NCBI GenBank assembly: GCA_038030265.1 | Contig: CM075943.1 | Location: forward strand, 9,052,001 to 9,116,000 | Length of the DNA stretch: 64,000 nucleotides | Direction: 5' to 3' | Origin: Corythucha ciliata | Taxonomy: Eukaryota > Arthropoda > Insecta > Hemiptera > Tingidae | In this document: one piece after another, positions 54,190 through 64,000 of the stretch | How the letters are laid out: each line of letters begins with the position of its first letter | How positions within the stretch are numbered: the stretch's first letter is position 1 | Made by a program: the position numbers and the translations under genes | Notes under the pieces: model-generated | Database searches by the model: none | Told to the model about the DNA's origin: nothing | Seen by the model: the letters and a program-made list of their open reading frames with translations, nothing else

Positions 54190-55518
54190 CAGCGACGTAA
54201 TTATGCCCTTGTAATGGAATATTTAACTTCAAACGAGGGTCATCCTTGTCCGCAACCCCTCCTGTCCTCATTGCTTTGTCATCAAAAGTCTTTTAATTTA
54301 AATATCTTGTTCCCTACCGCAGTTTCTATAAACGATTTGAGGCCATCCGATTATTTATTCCAAGCTGAGCATGTCCAATCGAAATTAAGTAAATGCATAG
54401 TGCAGGGTTGATTCCGTCCCTGAAGTGACCCGGTCCCGTGGATTAAAATCCCCGGAAGACTATCGAATTAAGATGGACGTGGAGTTTTCTTTGTGCTTTC
54501 ATTCATTAAATTTTTGCTTCGGGAAGGTCACGGGGCACTGTTTTTGCCTTCCAAGTGTTTAGTTAGTTTGACTACTAAGCAAACAATTCCGGGGGATTTA
54601 TCAGTCCACTATTTTCCCATGCGCGATAGCAAATGAAAGTTATAATCCTGCTCGTATTTTGTATTGCTAGAAATGATAATTTTGTCTCATTTTTAATTAT
54701 AAATCCTCCTGTTGTTTCCCGTAAAACAATCGGATTTTCCACGAAGTGAGGGGGATACGAAACAAGGAACCGTGTCTTCTTCATTTCGTATTCAACGCGT
54801 TCGTCCAGATTCCTTCGAATCGCTCGCTCCCGCTTTGTTAGATCGGTCCAATACGATTAAACTTGCTCTGACAGCAAATAAACTTCCTTGTCATTACTTT
54901 GCACTTTACATTTCGAAATATACACTGCGAGAAAGTCAAAATGAAATTTCGTCAGCTTCCCTTCTCTTTTGTCTATCAAGATCACGAACGTCTGGGGGCA
55001 TCAGCGTTCGCATTTTAACGAGATGAAATACGGTGTTGTAGGACGGAATGAAGCGTTAAATACGTAATTTTGTTTTTGTTTACGCTGACGTTATCGTTAT
55101 TGTTGATTTGTTCAATGTTTTTAATTATCCCTGCAATGAATTTGGTTAATCAATTGTTAGAGCTTTGATTTATGTGACTCTCCTGCAGTTCTCTTGAGAA
55201 AAAAGGTGCAATCAAAAGTTCATTCAGCATCCAAACTTCCCAATAGATCAGATTACAGCATACTAGCGTACAATAATGAGTTTTAGTTTTGGCCGAGTTT
55301 TATTGACTTTGAAAGAGGCGCTTCTGAAGTATTGCCATCTCAAGTTTTTACCTCTCCAGAATTCGCCAGTTTTGTGTTTTATTGAGCTTCCAAGTCCTAC
55401 TGAATTTTACGATTATGATCGGGATTAGATTTCTTCAAATTCCAAAGCATTTAATTCTATGCATCTTGCTCCAATAAACGTAGGAAATTCAACTTAAACC
55501 ATTTCAATATTTAGGAGT
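51636..55518. other. No gene; one inverted-repeat element and a (GA)n
   Basis: 52800-53152 is an inverted-repeat element, listed separately. (GA)n occupies 54155-54187. A run of nine G is at about 53830-53838. AGGTGCGAAAT near 53169 is repeated in reverse near 53760 and could mark another element. No coding region is supported. Confidence 0.45.
52800..53152. mobile_element. MITE family F (~350 bp, ~150-bp arms)
   Basis: AAAGTCATATGGAAAACCAA at the left is perfectly matched in reverse at the right (TTGGTTTTCCATATGACTTT). Further paired blocks follow inward (GGGATTTTTGCTCCCG with CGGGAGCAAAAATCCC, and CAAAAATTAT with ATAATTTTTG). Non-coding. Termini and target duplication are not fixed. Confidence 0.75.
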
Positions 55519-55806
55519 ATGAATGGAATGAATAATAATTATTATATTTTTTTTCTCGCAACTTGTTTGGAAAGTTGTTGTTTTCAGTGTACAGTAAAGC
55601 CCTTGAACTGTACAAATGTTGCTTCAAAACTTGCATCGTGTGATTTAGGTTTAAGATGCGTCACTTTCTTTTTGAAAACATTGAATTTGACCATTGATCC
55701 GATTGTTGAATGTGCAAACATTTGTAGTGTGTATCACCTTTGTAACGGGACTATGGGTACAAACTCTCGGACCATTTTTACGCCGCTTTCTAGGACCATT
55801 TTATAA
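55519..55806 (+). CDS. Ly6/LU-domain-like small cysteine-rich protein
   Basis: A 95-codon frame contains eight cysteines in LU-like order: CFQC, LNC, ASC, LRC, VEC, NIC and the terminal HLCNGT, which matches the C(x3-5)CN ending of Ly6/uPAR/quiver-type domains. The N-terminus (NNNYYIFFLATCLESC) could be a short signal peptide, which would make a complete single-exon secreted protein. Alternatively, TTGTTGTTTTCAG at 55575-55587 is a strong splice acceptor, and coding would start at TGT 55588 (phase 0) behind an upstream exon. In that case the first cysteine of the domain must come from the preceding exon. No hydrophobic C-terminal GPI tail is seen. Family members are extracellular or membrane-tethered modulators of receptors and channels. 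The ligand is unknown. Confidence 0.5.
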   Translation: MNGMNNNYYIFFLATCLESCCFQCTVKPLNCTNVASKLASCDLGLRCVTFFLKTLNLTIDPIVECANICSVYHLCNGTMGTNSRTIFTPLSRTIL

Positions 55807-57046
55807 AAGGATCGTTCAAAACTATTTCCCTCATTTTGAAGAGGAACTGAGTACAATCTGATATCATGAGTGTGATCTGGATATCATAATCTGTGGTCTC
55901 TATAATACCGTTCACTTTTAGGAAGGCCGGTTTTCATCTTCCTTGTAAGTTTATAATTCAAATGAAAGTGCACCAGAAACCCAATCGGGCTATTATGAAT
56001 GGTTAAGACAGAATAAAATTAGTTTTATCAGGCATCGTGATGAATTTTATACGCCTGAGGAGTTAAAGTCGGGCATTTCGCGCTCGTTATTATATAGATT
56101 ATTCCAGTCAATTTAATTAACTTGCCTTTCTTGATGACTTTCCTTTCTAATATAACTAGAACACCGCTGAAAAGTATAATAAGAAATATTGTAATTAAAG
56201 TCAGCCTCAAGATCGATTCTGTGGAAGTTGTGAACCAAAGTTATTTACAATTCAATTAAGAATTTACCTCCGTCGTTAAAGGTCGTGAAGTTTCCTTATT
56301 TTAGGATACTCGGCCTGCCTGACTAGCATCAAAGCGGTGAGGGAATTGGCCCTCGCGGCTTGTGTTCAAAACAACCCCTTCCTCATGCGCTCTTCCAACT
56401 CCTTTTGTAATTATGTATAATGAATTGAGAGCAATTTGGACATGCCATAGAAAGGTACCGAAGAGTTTCTAATGAGTGTGAAAAGTAAGAACCATGCCTC
56501 TTTAACTATTATTTATCCTTTCAATGCCCCCCTCGGGCCCCTGAAAATCTGAAATGTGGAAAAGTAGAAATTTTGAGATTTTTAGGAAAACAATTCAGAA
56601 AAAAGCGTTGATTCGCGGCAAAAATTGAGAAAATGCCAATTCGTGTTTGTTGCAGGCAACTTTGTGCATGTAGATGACGAAAAGTGCCAATTCATTGGCC
56701 GTGCTGCACACAAACATGTGGGTCCGTTGGTTCCCATGCTACGGGGACGGTTTTAGGCCTCCGTGACATGGGGGGGGGGGTTAAATGTGTGATCCCCTTC
56801 CCTCACACTTATCCTCTTCGCCTAATTTATTAATTTTCTCATGTAAAAAACCCCGAAGGCCCACTGTCTTTGTTTCCTAGAAACCAGTTGTTGTATCACT
56901 GTGTCTGATATCTGCTCAAGACTGCCAAAAAGCTGAAAAAGCCAAAAAAATATTTTTGATCATTTAGAACGCCAGTTACACGGATTTACAAACGGAAAAC
57001 CTCCGCATTCGTCTCGCCCCCAAAGTACCTTAGAGTTGTCACAATA
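55807..57046. other. No gene; traces of family-1 minisatellite
   Basis: A minus-strand frame at 56210-56028 starts with a hydrophobic stretch but has no further support. Reverse family-1 units lie at about 56590-56700 and a run of eleven G at about 56770-56780. Confidence 0.45.
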
Positions 57047-58370
57047 CACTCCCTGTGCACTCAATTAGACGCCCATTCGATATCCAAAAAATGAGCCAAC
57101 GCGAACTCTTTCTGGGCCACTGACCCCTCCACCCACCACAGTAAGTCGTGGAGGGCCGAGTCGGTCGACTTACCCGCCGTGTACGCATGCTGATTGTGGT
57201 GAATCACGTCCCTAGTAACCGATTCCCACAAGTACAATTCCTCTTTCCATCAGTCTTAAAAGTACACTGCTTACACTAATAGGCCTAAAATCCTCCGCTT
57301 TACCATGCTTCCCGCCGCCTTTAGGAATAAAAACAACTCTAACCCATTTCCAGGCCGTGGGCACTTTCCCGGCTGTCAGGCACCTGACGAAGAGCCGTCT
57401 TATTCTTTCCTGAAGTCTCCCTCCGACATTCTGGATGGCGCACGGGTATATTCCGTCCAATGCTGCTGCCTTGTAGGGTCCCATGGAGCTGAGTGCCCAG
57501 TTCAACCACTCCCTTGAAATCAACGCGTTGCATCCGTTGAACTCCTCTTCGTTCTCCGTGTTCCACCTCTAAGTGGCACGACCTCCTTGCTCCTGCCCCC
57601 TGGAAACTGAGTATTTAGCAAGTGTGTCGCGATACCTAATCCATACACCACCGAACTGCCGCCCGGAAGCGTTAGTGACCCTACATTACCATCTGTTTCT
57701 GACCGTACAATACGAACAAGTCTCGCCGCCTCCCCTGTTTGCTCAATTCCTTCGCAATAAGTCTTCCATGAATCTTTCTTGCGCGGCGAATGCTTACCGC
57801 CTACGCTGTAAGCTTACCGCGCGTGGTAGACCTCCCAGTCCTCGTCGCTCCTTGTGGTCTTCGCGGTTTCCGCGGCCGCTCTGATCGCTCTTTTGAGCAG
57901 GCGGAGCCCTAGATCCCACCAGGGGGATTTTTTGGGCTTCCTCCTTCGCTCTGGGCAGGCCACCTGAAACGCCTTTGTTAATATTTCCCTTACATCTGTT
58001 TCCTCTTCGGCAATGCATAACCTCCCGGTTTCCACTATTCTTCCTACCTCCCGCTGGAATCGATCCCAGTCAGTATGTCTGACGTTCCGTCCGAGTTCCG
58101 CTTTGTCTCGTTCGGCTCCTACTGTGAACACAATGGGTCGGTGGTCCGACGTTATCACTCCCTCTTGCACCCTCCAGTTACTAATTAGCCTACCCATGCT
58201 CCCCTGGCTCAGGGTCACGTCAATGACTTCTTGTCTGTTCCTAACTACAAAGGTGTGCTCATCCCCCCTATTCTCCTCATAAATACCTATTCTTACCAGA
58301 TCCTCCATCAGCTGCTCCCCGGGTCGGTTTTTGTTCGACGACCCTCCTGCTAGGTCGGACTAAAATTCGC
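57047..58370 (-). pseudogene. LINE remnant: endonuclease and RT N-part (LOA/I-group-like)
   Basis: The minus frame 58308-57814 encodes the C-terminal part of an apurinic-type endonuclease (TFVVRNRQEVIDVTLS, VITSDHRPIVFTV) followed by the basic linker WWDLGLRLLKRAIRAA. After frame breaks, 57523-57212 has the pre-RT block AAALDGIYPCAIQ and RT motifs AWKWVRVVFIPKGG, KAEDFRPISVSSVLLRLMER. In the next frame HAYTAGKSTDSALHDLLWW and ALAHFLDIEWAS follow up to a stop near 57062. The FRPIS plus HAY..GKSTxSALH plus FLDIE combination resembles LOA/I-group elements. The catalytic YADD region is missing, so the copy is truncated at its 3' end. Confidence 0.78.
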
Positions 58371-58439
58371 CAACACACCCACACATGCTCTCGGAGCCAG
58401 GTCTCTCTTAGTGTAAAAAATCTTATAATCCTTATTTCT

Positions 58440-58592
58440 AAAGCTGCGTTTATGTTTGAGAGTTTTTAGCTCTCGAGAGTACTCTCGAGAGCTTAACTCG
58501 CCAGTCTAACCGGGCCAGAGAGTTCTCCCCCCCCCCTGCCGCCTGCCCGTACCCGGCACTCTCGGAGAGTTCAACTCTCACGTGTAATAGCT
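58440..58592. mobile_element. MITE-like inverted repeat with a 26-bp perfect palindrome
   Basis: 58468-58493 is a perfect palindrome built on CTCTCGAGAG repeated around TAC. The outer sequence TTGAGAGTT on the left is loosely mirrored by AACTCTCACG on the right, with AGCT near both edges, suggesting diverged TIRs around a C-rich centre (run of ten C). Non-coding. Confidence 0.55.
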
Positions 58593-60153
58593 CCCTGAGA
58601 CATACGGCTCCTGGAACAGGCCCACCTCAAAACTTACCCTATTCATTAGGTCCGCTACATCCACAGCCGCGGTCCTGCGGTGCTGCATATTTGCCTGAAC
58701 GCACCTCACTTCGGTGACCTCAACAGGTCCTCCTCTACCTCATGGACGGTGAGGATCTTCCCCCCTGCTGCTGTGTTGCTGTCTGCCTCTCCGCTGGCTG
58801 CCCAGTATTTTAGGTCATTACCGGGTCCACCTCCATATCTGACCCCTCACTGTCCATTTCGCCCATCCACCTGTTAGGTAGAACTCTAAATCTAACTTTA
58901 AAGAGCGCGGTACCCCACCATAGGCTCCTTCTTAATCTCCCCCGCGTCCTTCTTCGGTACTTCGAAGGTGATTTGCACCCTCTCACACGTTCATAATGCA
59001 AACCCCCGCCCCTCCACAGCGTAGCCAACGGTCGTCAAATTATCGTTTTGAAAATGCTAAATTGGATTTCCACAGAGCCTTAAATCTGTGAAATGGATCA
59101 CTTCAATGACCGAACCCCGCGAAATTGAGTTTTCAGCAAGCGAAATTGGTATTTTAGTGAGCAAAGACTCTCAAAAATAGGGTTTCAAGCTAGTGGAGCC
59201 AGTGGATATTGTCTTTTTAGTGAGCTTGACAACCAAATTTTTTAAAAACCTGTGAAATTGGCCTTTCAAAGGACAAAATCCAAGAAATTTATTCCTTAGG
59301 CACCCTGGCCTGCAAAAGTGGTATTTTAGTGTGCATGATCCATGAAATTGCTTTTTGAGTCTGCCGACCCCCGGGAAATTAATTTCTTAGCGACATTTCG
59401 TAACGAAAGAAAAGGGAAAAGTTTGGTAACATTTCACGCCTTACCCGCCATTCATTAGTATTTTTACACCGCTCGCTGATGATCAATACAGCCTTATAAA
59501 TTTATGAATGATTCTTTAAAGAAAATATGTTTTGATCTAGTATGCACCCCAACATTGCACGTTCATTCAACAATAATTCACGATGCATTTGTTGCTACGT
59601 GTATGTAATTGATTTGCCTGCCCATGAAGATACACGCGTATATGTACTTTAAGCCAACTCTGTTGTAGGAAAATGTTGTTTAATAGAAACGCCTCTATTT
59701 TAGGCGTTGCTCACTTCGAGTGATACTCATTATTAATGCATTCCTACTACGGCTATGTGGTTGAGGTGGGAAAGGGCGCTGTGTCTAGAAGTTGAGGCGA
59801 GGGAGGTAGAATTTCATTCTATGAATTATACAAAAGAAAAAAAGACCGTTTACCTTTATATTCCTTTCTTTCTGACTCGTTCTTTCTTTTTGGCTCATTT
59901 TTTACACCCGCACTGCCGTGACCCTGGAGTGAAGTACATAGAAACATTCTGCTGATATATGCGAGTGAATGAAGGTTGAAGTTAGACTGAGCCACGGTTA
60001 TTCGTATTATATGTATACCTTACTTTGGAGGCTGATAAATAATAGTCAGGCTTGTGTTAAAAAAAAGGGAATTCGCGATGAAAGAAAATTTACTATTTAA
60101 TTAGTTAGCCAAACAACCTTCTTTCTAATTAGTTTTCAGTGTTTTTTCACAAA
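58593..60153. other. No gene; family-3 minisatellite at 59050-59400
   Basis: 58600-59030 may be further decayed LINE sequence but no motif could be confirmed. 59050-59400 holds family-3 units (GCGAAATTGAGTTTTCAGCA type). The rest is AT-rich without recognised features. Confidence 0.45.
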
Positions 60154-60571
60154 TTATTTTGTAATTAAAGAAAATAAAATTAGCCATAGAGCATAGCAGA
60201 ATTGAGAATTCTTCCAAGACGCATTGCACAAATGCGTATGGCAAATGTTGCATGTCTTAAGTATAGCCGAGAAATTTTTCAAATATGCGGCCATCAGGTC
60301 GCACGTCCTATTCTCTGGTATTCGAATGCAAGTTCTTTCAGTAACGTAACTGTACCCAGACGCTTTCACCTGTACAATATTGAAAATAATTATATCAATA
60401 ATATTAACAATTATCCGATACATTACCTGAAACTGAGCTTTCAAGCAACCTTTTCTCATACCTATTGGCGTCCCTCGGCATGCGAGCACAAAGTTCTTTC
60501 TAGTAGACAAAGCATTAAGTTTCGCAAAATTTTTACATTCGGGTGTTAACAATGAATGACACGCGTAGCAG
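60154..60571 (-). CDS. Ly6/LU-domain (quiver-like) protein, two 3' exons
   Basis: Exon A (60571-60427) follows the acceptor CCATTCAG and encodes CYACHSLLTPEC with two further cysteines. A 57-nt intron (60426-60370, GTAATG...TGTACAG) is a multiple of three and stop-free, so the frame also reads through it. Exon B (60369-60154) encodes RTC, RTCD, the signature CNICHTHLCN, then a hydrophobic tail FCYALWLILFSLI ending at TAA. The cysteine order and LCN ending are those of Ly6/quiver/sleepless-type LU domains. The tail after NAS fits a GPI-attachment signal, so the protein is probably anchored at the outer plasma membrane. The signal-peptide exon lies upstream, above 60571, and was not found. Exon A begins in phase 2. 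Confidence 0.75.
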
Positions 60572-61155
60572 CTGAATGGAGTTGGAGTCGGTTTGGCTGT
60601 TGACAACGCTTAACAATGTTAAAAAAAAATATCGAAAAAATGAACCAGTTCCAAATTTTGGCAGAGTTCACACTCACGCGAAGTATTATTCTTCCGTTTG
60701 TCTTGAATCGGAGGGCAGGTGCACTGAGTTACAGGGAGAAAGGTATTCGGTTTCCTGAATATAGAAATGAAGCTAAATTCCGATTGACAAGGGGCCCCAG
60801 GAACTAGACCATAGGAACCTAGGATCCCAGGAACTGTGAAAAGGCTCAATAATTTAGACCCTGTTCACAAGCTCTGTGCTCAAAGGATTTTGATAGATTG
60901 AATAGACCGGTGAGCAAGGCTTTATAAACAATTATTCAGTATCTGCTGGCTGCTGCCAGCGAATCTCTTTATAGTGATTCCGTACGAAGTAGAGAAGTTT
61001 CGATAACGGTTGGGTAATGTTCATGCTATAGTTCCGTACATAATTTGACACAGCGCTCTTGCTTACTTCGTTATGGTAGAAAACGACACGTTCCCCCTGC
61101 TATGAGTCCTCGATGTGGCTAATGACGTAGTCACCGTGGTTTTATCAAATGTTGG
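60572..61155. other. No gene recognised
   Basis: This sequence should hold part of the first intron of the LU-domain gene. No signal-peptide exon could be identified. Confidence 0.4.
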
Positions 61156-61213
61156 ACTGGTGGCATGACTGGTGGCATGACTGGCGGCATGACTGGTGGC
61201 ATGACTGGTGGCT
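61156..61213 (+). repeat. 12-bp tandem repeat (TGGTGGCATGAC)
   Basis: Nearly five copies of TGGTGGCATGAC with one substitution. It is just beyond the 3' end of the Thr/Ser-rich reading frame. Confidence 0.9.
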
Positions 61214-61228
61214 GTGTGCGTTTCCATA

Positions 61229-62599
61229 TCAGAACCCGTAATTTTGAACTAGGGGCATGTTACCTTTACTTGTTAGAACGTGCGTCGTGGTTCTTTCAAC
61301 GGTGGAACTTATCTTTCGGGTGGGTATTTTCGTTGTTGGCCTCAACGACGTCAAGGTTCTTCCGATGCTTGTCGCTGTAATGGGCTTCAGCGGTGTTGAG
61401 CTCCCGAGAGGAGGGGTTGTTATCGACTTCTGCTCGACGCTTGTCGCCGTAACAGGCTTCAGCGGCGTTAAGCTTCCTAACGGAGTAGTTATTGTCGACT
61501 TTTGCTTGACGCTCACCGCTGTAATAGACTTCAATGACGTTGAATCCCCAAATGATGGGGTTGTTGTTGGATTTTCCTCGACGCTCGTCGCCGTAACAGG
61601 CTTCAGCGGCGTTAAGCTTCCTAACGGAGTAGTTGTTGTCGACTTTTGCTTGACGCTCACCGCTGTAATAGACTTCAATGACGTTGAATCCCCAAATGAT
61701 GGGGTTGTTGTTGGATTTTCCTCGACGCTCGTCGCCGTAACAGGCTTCAGCGGCGTTAAGCTTCCTAACGGAGTAGTTGTTGTCGACTTTTGCTTGACGC
61801 TCACCGCTGTAATAGACTTCAATGACGTTGAATCCCCAAATGATGGGGTTGTTGTTGGATTTTCCTCGACGCTCGTCGCCGTAACAGGCTTCAGCGGCGT
61901 TAAGCTTCCTAACGGAGTAGTTATTGTCGACTTTTGCTTGACGCTCACCGCTGTAATAGACTTCAATGACGTTGAATCCCCAAATGATGGGGTGTTGTTG
62001 TGCAGCAGGCTTCAACGACGTCAAGTCCCTGTAAGAAGCGGTTGTTGACGGATTTCCCTCGACGCTTGTCGCCGTAACAGGCTTCAGCGGCGTTGAGCTC
62101 TCGACAGGAGAGGTCGTTGTCGACTTTTGCTCCACGCTTGTCGCCGCAGTAGCTTTCAACGACGTCAAGTCCCTGTAAGAAGCGGTTGTTGACGGATTTC
62201 CCTCGACGCTTGTCGCCGTAACAGGCTTCAGCGGCGTTGAGCTCTCGACAGGAGAGGTCGTTGTCGACTTTTGCTCCACGCTTGTCGCCGCAGTAGCTTT
62301 CAACGACGTCAAGTCCCTGTAAGAAGTGGTTCTTGTCGCAGTTCTCTCAGTGCTTGTGATCGTAACAGGCTTCAACGTTGTTGAGCTCGCGAAAGAAGCG
62401 CTGGTTATCGGATCGCGCTTGCTTACCGCTGTAATTGGCTTCAATGACGTTGAATCCCCGAATGATGGGATTGTTGTTGGATTTTCCTCGACACTCGTCA
62501 CCGTAACAGGCTTCAACGACGTCAAGTTTTCGTCATGAGAGATTGTTTTCGCCTTTTGTTCATCGCTTACCGCCGTGTCATTAAGGAAAAGTCCGGGAT
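61229..62599 (-). pseudogene. Thr/Ser/Pro-rich (mucin-like) exon of 144-bp repeats, frameshifted
   Basis: On the minus strand, after an acceptor TTATATTTTAG at 62600, the frame reads LFLNDTAVSDEQ and then repeats of 48 residues such as LKPVTATSVEENPTTTPSF and TSLKSITAVSVKQKSTTTTP. A first repeat type spans about 62520-62010 and a second about 61990-61430, both with 144-bp period (identical blocks at 61571, 61715 and 61859). The Thr/Ser/Pro frame changes at about 61995, where the sequence has ACAACACCCC instead of ACAACAACCCC. Downstream it continues in the frame 61966-61229, ending at TGA or TAA after MPLVQNYGF. The composition suggests an O-glycosylated extracellular stalk or mucin. The frame break may be a real lesion or a sequence error. 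Because 144 is divisible by three, all frames stay open, including a plus-strand one judged spurious. Confidence 0.6.
61430..62310. repeat. 144-bp tandem repeats (two subtypes)
   Basis: Subtype 1 units start at about 61571, 61715 and 61859. Subtype 2 units start at about 62051 and 62195. Adjacent units are almost identical, implying recent homogenisation. Confidence 0.9.
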
Positions 62600-63259
62600 C
62601 TAAAATATAAATTTCAAATTTGACTTTTGTTATCTAGGAATGAGAGAAACAAGGTTTTTGTGCAAGTGCTTAAACCAGGATTTTGAAGCGATGTGAAATT
62701 ATCTCCCAGTGATTCGGGGTGGGGGGCTACAAACCAGATGAATGCACCGTCATTTTGGGATAATGATAGTCCCGAACTGCTAGAGGATAATTTCACCTCG
62801 TTTCAAACTTCAAAGGCCTCTTGGGCTTCTCCACAGTATTTCCACCTCTATCCACGTAGAATTTGATCAACCCCAAGGTGTGGACGATGCGTACACCCGG
62901 TTGTATAGTTGCCTTAGTACGGGACTATCAATTTCCCAAAATGGCGGTGCGATCTCCTGGTTTATAAGTTCTCTAAGTTTCCGTTCGTCAGCGCTTAGAT
63001 AACCGATAGGTCATTAGAATGGGAGAATCCCTTTGATCCTTATCAATAGCGGGTAATATTGGTGAAGAGGGGTGGTTTTATGGGGATGGTGATAGGGGCG
63101 ATCGCCTCCGCAGCCACGCTCCGTGAAAGGGGGTAGATAAAAAAAGAAGGGAAATTGAAGAGTTGCAAATGTGAGGGAGAGCAAATCAGATATCTATAGA
63201 TCCTAGAACTAGGAAGTTGGAAAATAATTACAAAGTTATTTTTTAGTAATAATTGGTCG
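62600..63259. other. No gene recognised
   Basis: Upstream of the mucin-like exon on its coding strand. An earlier exon would be expected here or beyond, but none could be identified. Confidence 0.45.
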
Positions 63260-63335
63260 CAGTGGCGGCGGAAGTCAGACGGCATCGGGGGAGCAAAAAT
63301 CTGAGCAGTTAAATTTTACCCCCTCCTCCCACAGC
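63260..63335 (+). mobile_element. hAT-like terminus (CAGTGGCGGCGG type), copy
   Basis: CAGTGGCGGCGGAAGTCAGA and the following ~55 bp match 21467-21545 almost exactly. It leads directly into a family-1 minisatellite. No partner end lies in the window. Confidence 0.6.
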
Positions 63336-63339
63336 GAAT

Positions 63340-63720
63340 TGAGGGGTCAACTTTATATGTCAATTAGCAATTTTTCTTAACTTTTATAGCCGCAAATCGT
63401 TTCGCTTCACCTTAATTTAAGCTGTGGATTTGCGTTTTTCTCAATTTCAGGCTTGAATTAGCGTTCGTTTTCTATTTCATCCGCGAATCAGTGCTTGTTT
63501 TTTTGCATTTTTATCCGTATGTTTATATTATGAGTGATTTTTCTCTAATTTCAGCCCAGAATTAGCGCTTTATCTCAATTTCAACCGCAAATTGTAGAGC
63601 ATTATCTCAATTTAGGCCGCGAATTACCGTATTTCTCAATTTTATCCTCCACAGAACGCCTTTATTTCTCAATTTCAGACACGAATTAGCGGTTTTTCTC
63701 AGTTTTGAAAGTGAGTTAGT
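63340..63720 (+). repeat. Family-1 minisatellite
   Basis: About twelve degenerate units of the GCGAATTAGCG / TTTCTCAATTT type, immediately downstream of a hAT-like terminus. Confidence 0.75.
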
Positions 63721-64000
63721 GATATTTACTTATATGTTTCCGTAGGAAAAGGATTGTTTGGTGCTCGTGGAAAAAATCGAGTCTAGCTGACTTCATATTC
63801 TCGATACTTTCACACCTTATCAACCTAAAACTCTTCATTAATTCATCTATAAGGTTTTCGTGGGCTCCATCCGAGACCCGAAGGGCGCTCGGAGGCACTA
63901 TCTGTCCCCCTCGCCCCTTTATCGGTACACTAGAGTCCCCGAAATGCTTTTTCACTATTTACTACTTATTTAAACCCAAACTCCGATTTTGTAGTTTAAA

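Noticed and set aside
56028..56210. Minus-strand frame with a hydrophobic N-terminus
   Set aside because: Only 60 codons, no downstream partner exon and no domain. A signal peptide alone is insufficient.
61257..62048. Plus-strand 263-codon open frame across the 144-bp repeats
   Set aside because: It is the antisense of the Thr/Ser/Pro-rich frame and stays open only because the period is divisible by three.
1..64000. CRISPR-like or bacterial operon interpretation of the tandem repeats
   Set aside because: Repeats are degenerate without unique spacers, and the host genes are spliced animal genes.

Overview
The window is animal nuclear DNA, most likely from an arthropod and probably an insect. 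The support is spliced genes with short GT-AG introns (57-123 nt, plus one giant intron), a CD36-family scavenger receptor, two Ly6/LU-type small cysteine-rich proteins, and a TE load of R1-, R2- and Jockey-like LINEs, Penelope-like, Ty3/gypsy and hAT-type elements. I could not fix the species. There is no operon structure, CRISPR array, rRNA gene or complete tRNA gene.

Layout. 1-5009: an R2-like LINE remnant, a long-inverted-repeat element (2471-3253) and a degenerate ~30-bp minisatellite. 5010-20395 (minus): one apparently intact nine-exon CD36/SR-B gene. Its exons join in phase to 507 codons, and its 13.1-kb second intron holds a Jockey-like LINE, a 5'-truncated Ty3/gypsy copy, several inverted-repeat elements and minisatellites. 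21-30 kb: a Ty3/gypsy element (23000-27702, minus) with ~103-bp LTRs, a 5-bp target duplication, a -1 frameshift heptamer and an unusual 45-nt copy of a tRNA-Leu 3' half at the primer site, surrounded by hAT-like termini and minisatellites. 30-41 kb: almost gene-free, with minisatellites and one hAT-type element with perfect 8-bp target duplications (36558-37194). 41-46 kb: a nearly full-length R1-clade LINE (42134-45149, minus) embedded in a 17-bp minisatellite. 46-50 kb: a Penelope-like remnant, a second copy of a MITE, and a second copy of the long-inverted-repeat family split by a 1.67-kb hAT-like element that carries minisatellite. 51-64 kb: a possible signal-peptide exon, two Ly6/LU-type genes or exons on opposite strands, a LINE remnant, and a Thr/Ser/Pro-rich exon made of 144-bp repeats that is broken by one frameshift.

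Host genes are few: the CD36 receptor (membrane lipid or lipoprotein binding by family knowledge), the LU-domain proteins (secreted or GPI-anchored) and the mucin-like exon. They share no evident pathway. The main biological story is the repeat landscape. At least five unrelated families of ~17-32-bp degenerate minisatellites occur, some switching strand within one array, one enclosed in a hAT-like element and one serving as the insertion site of an R1-clade LINE.
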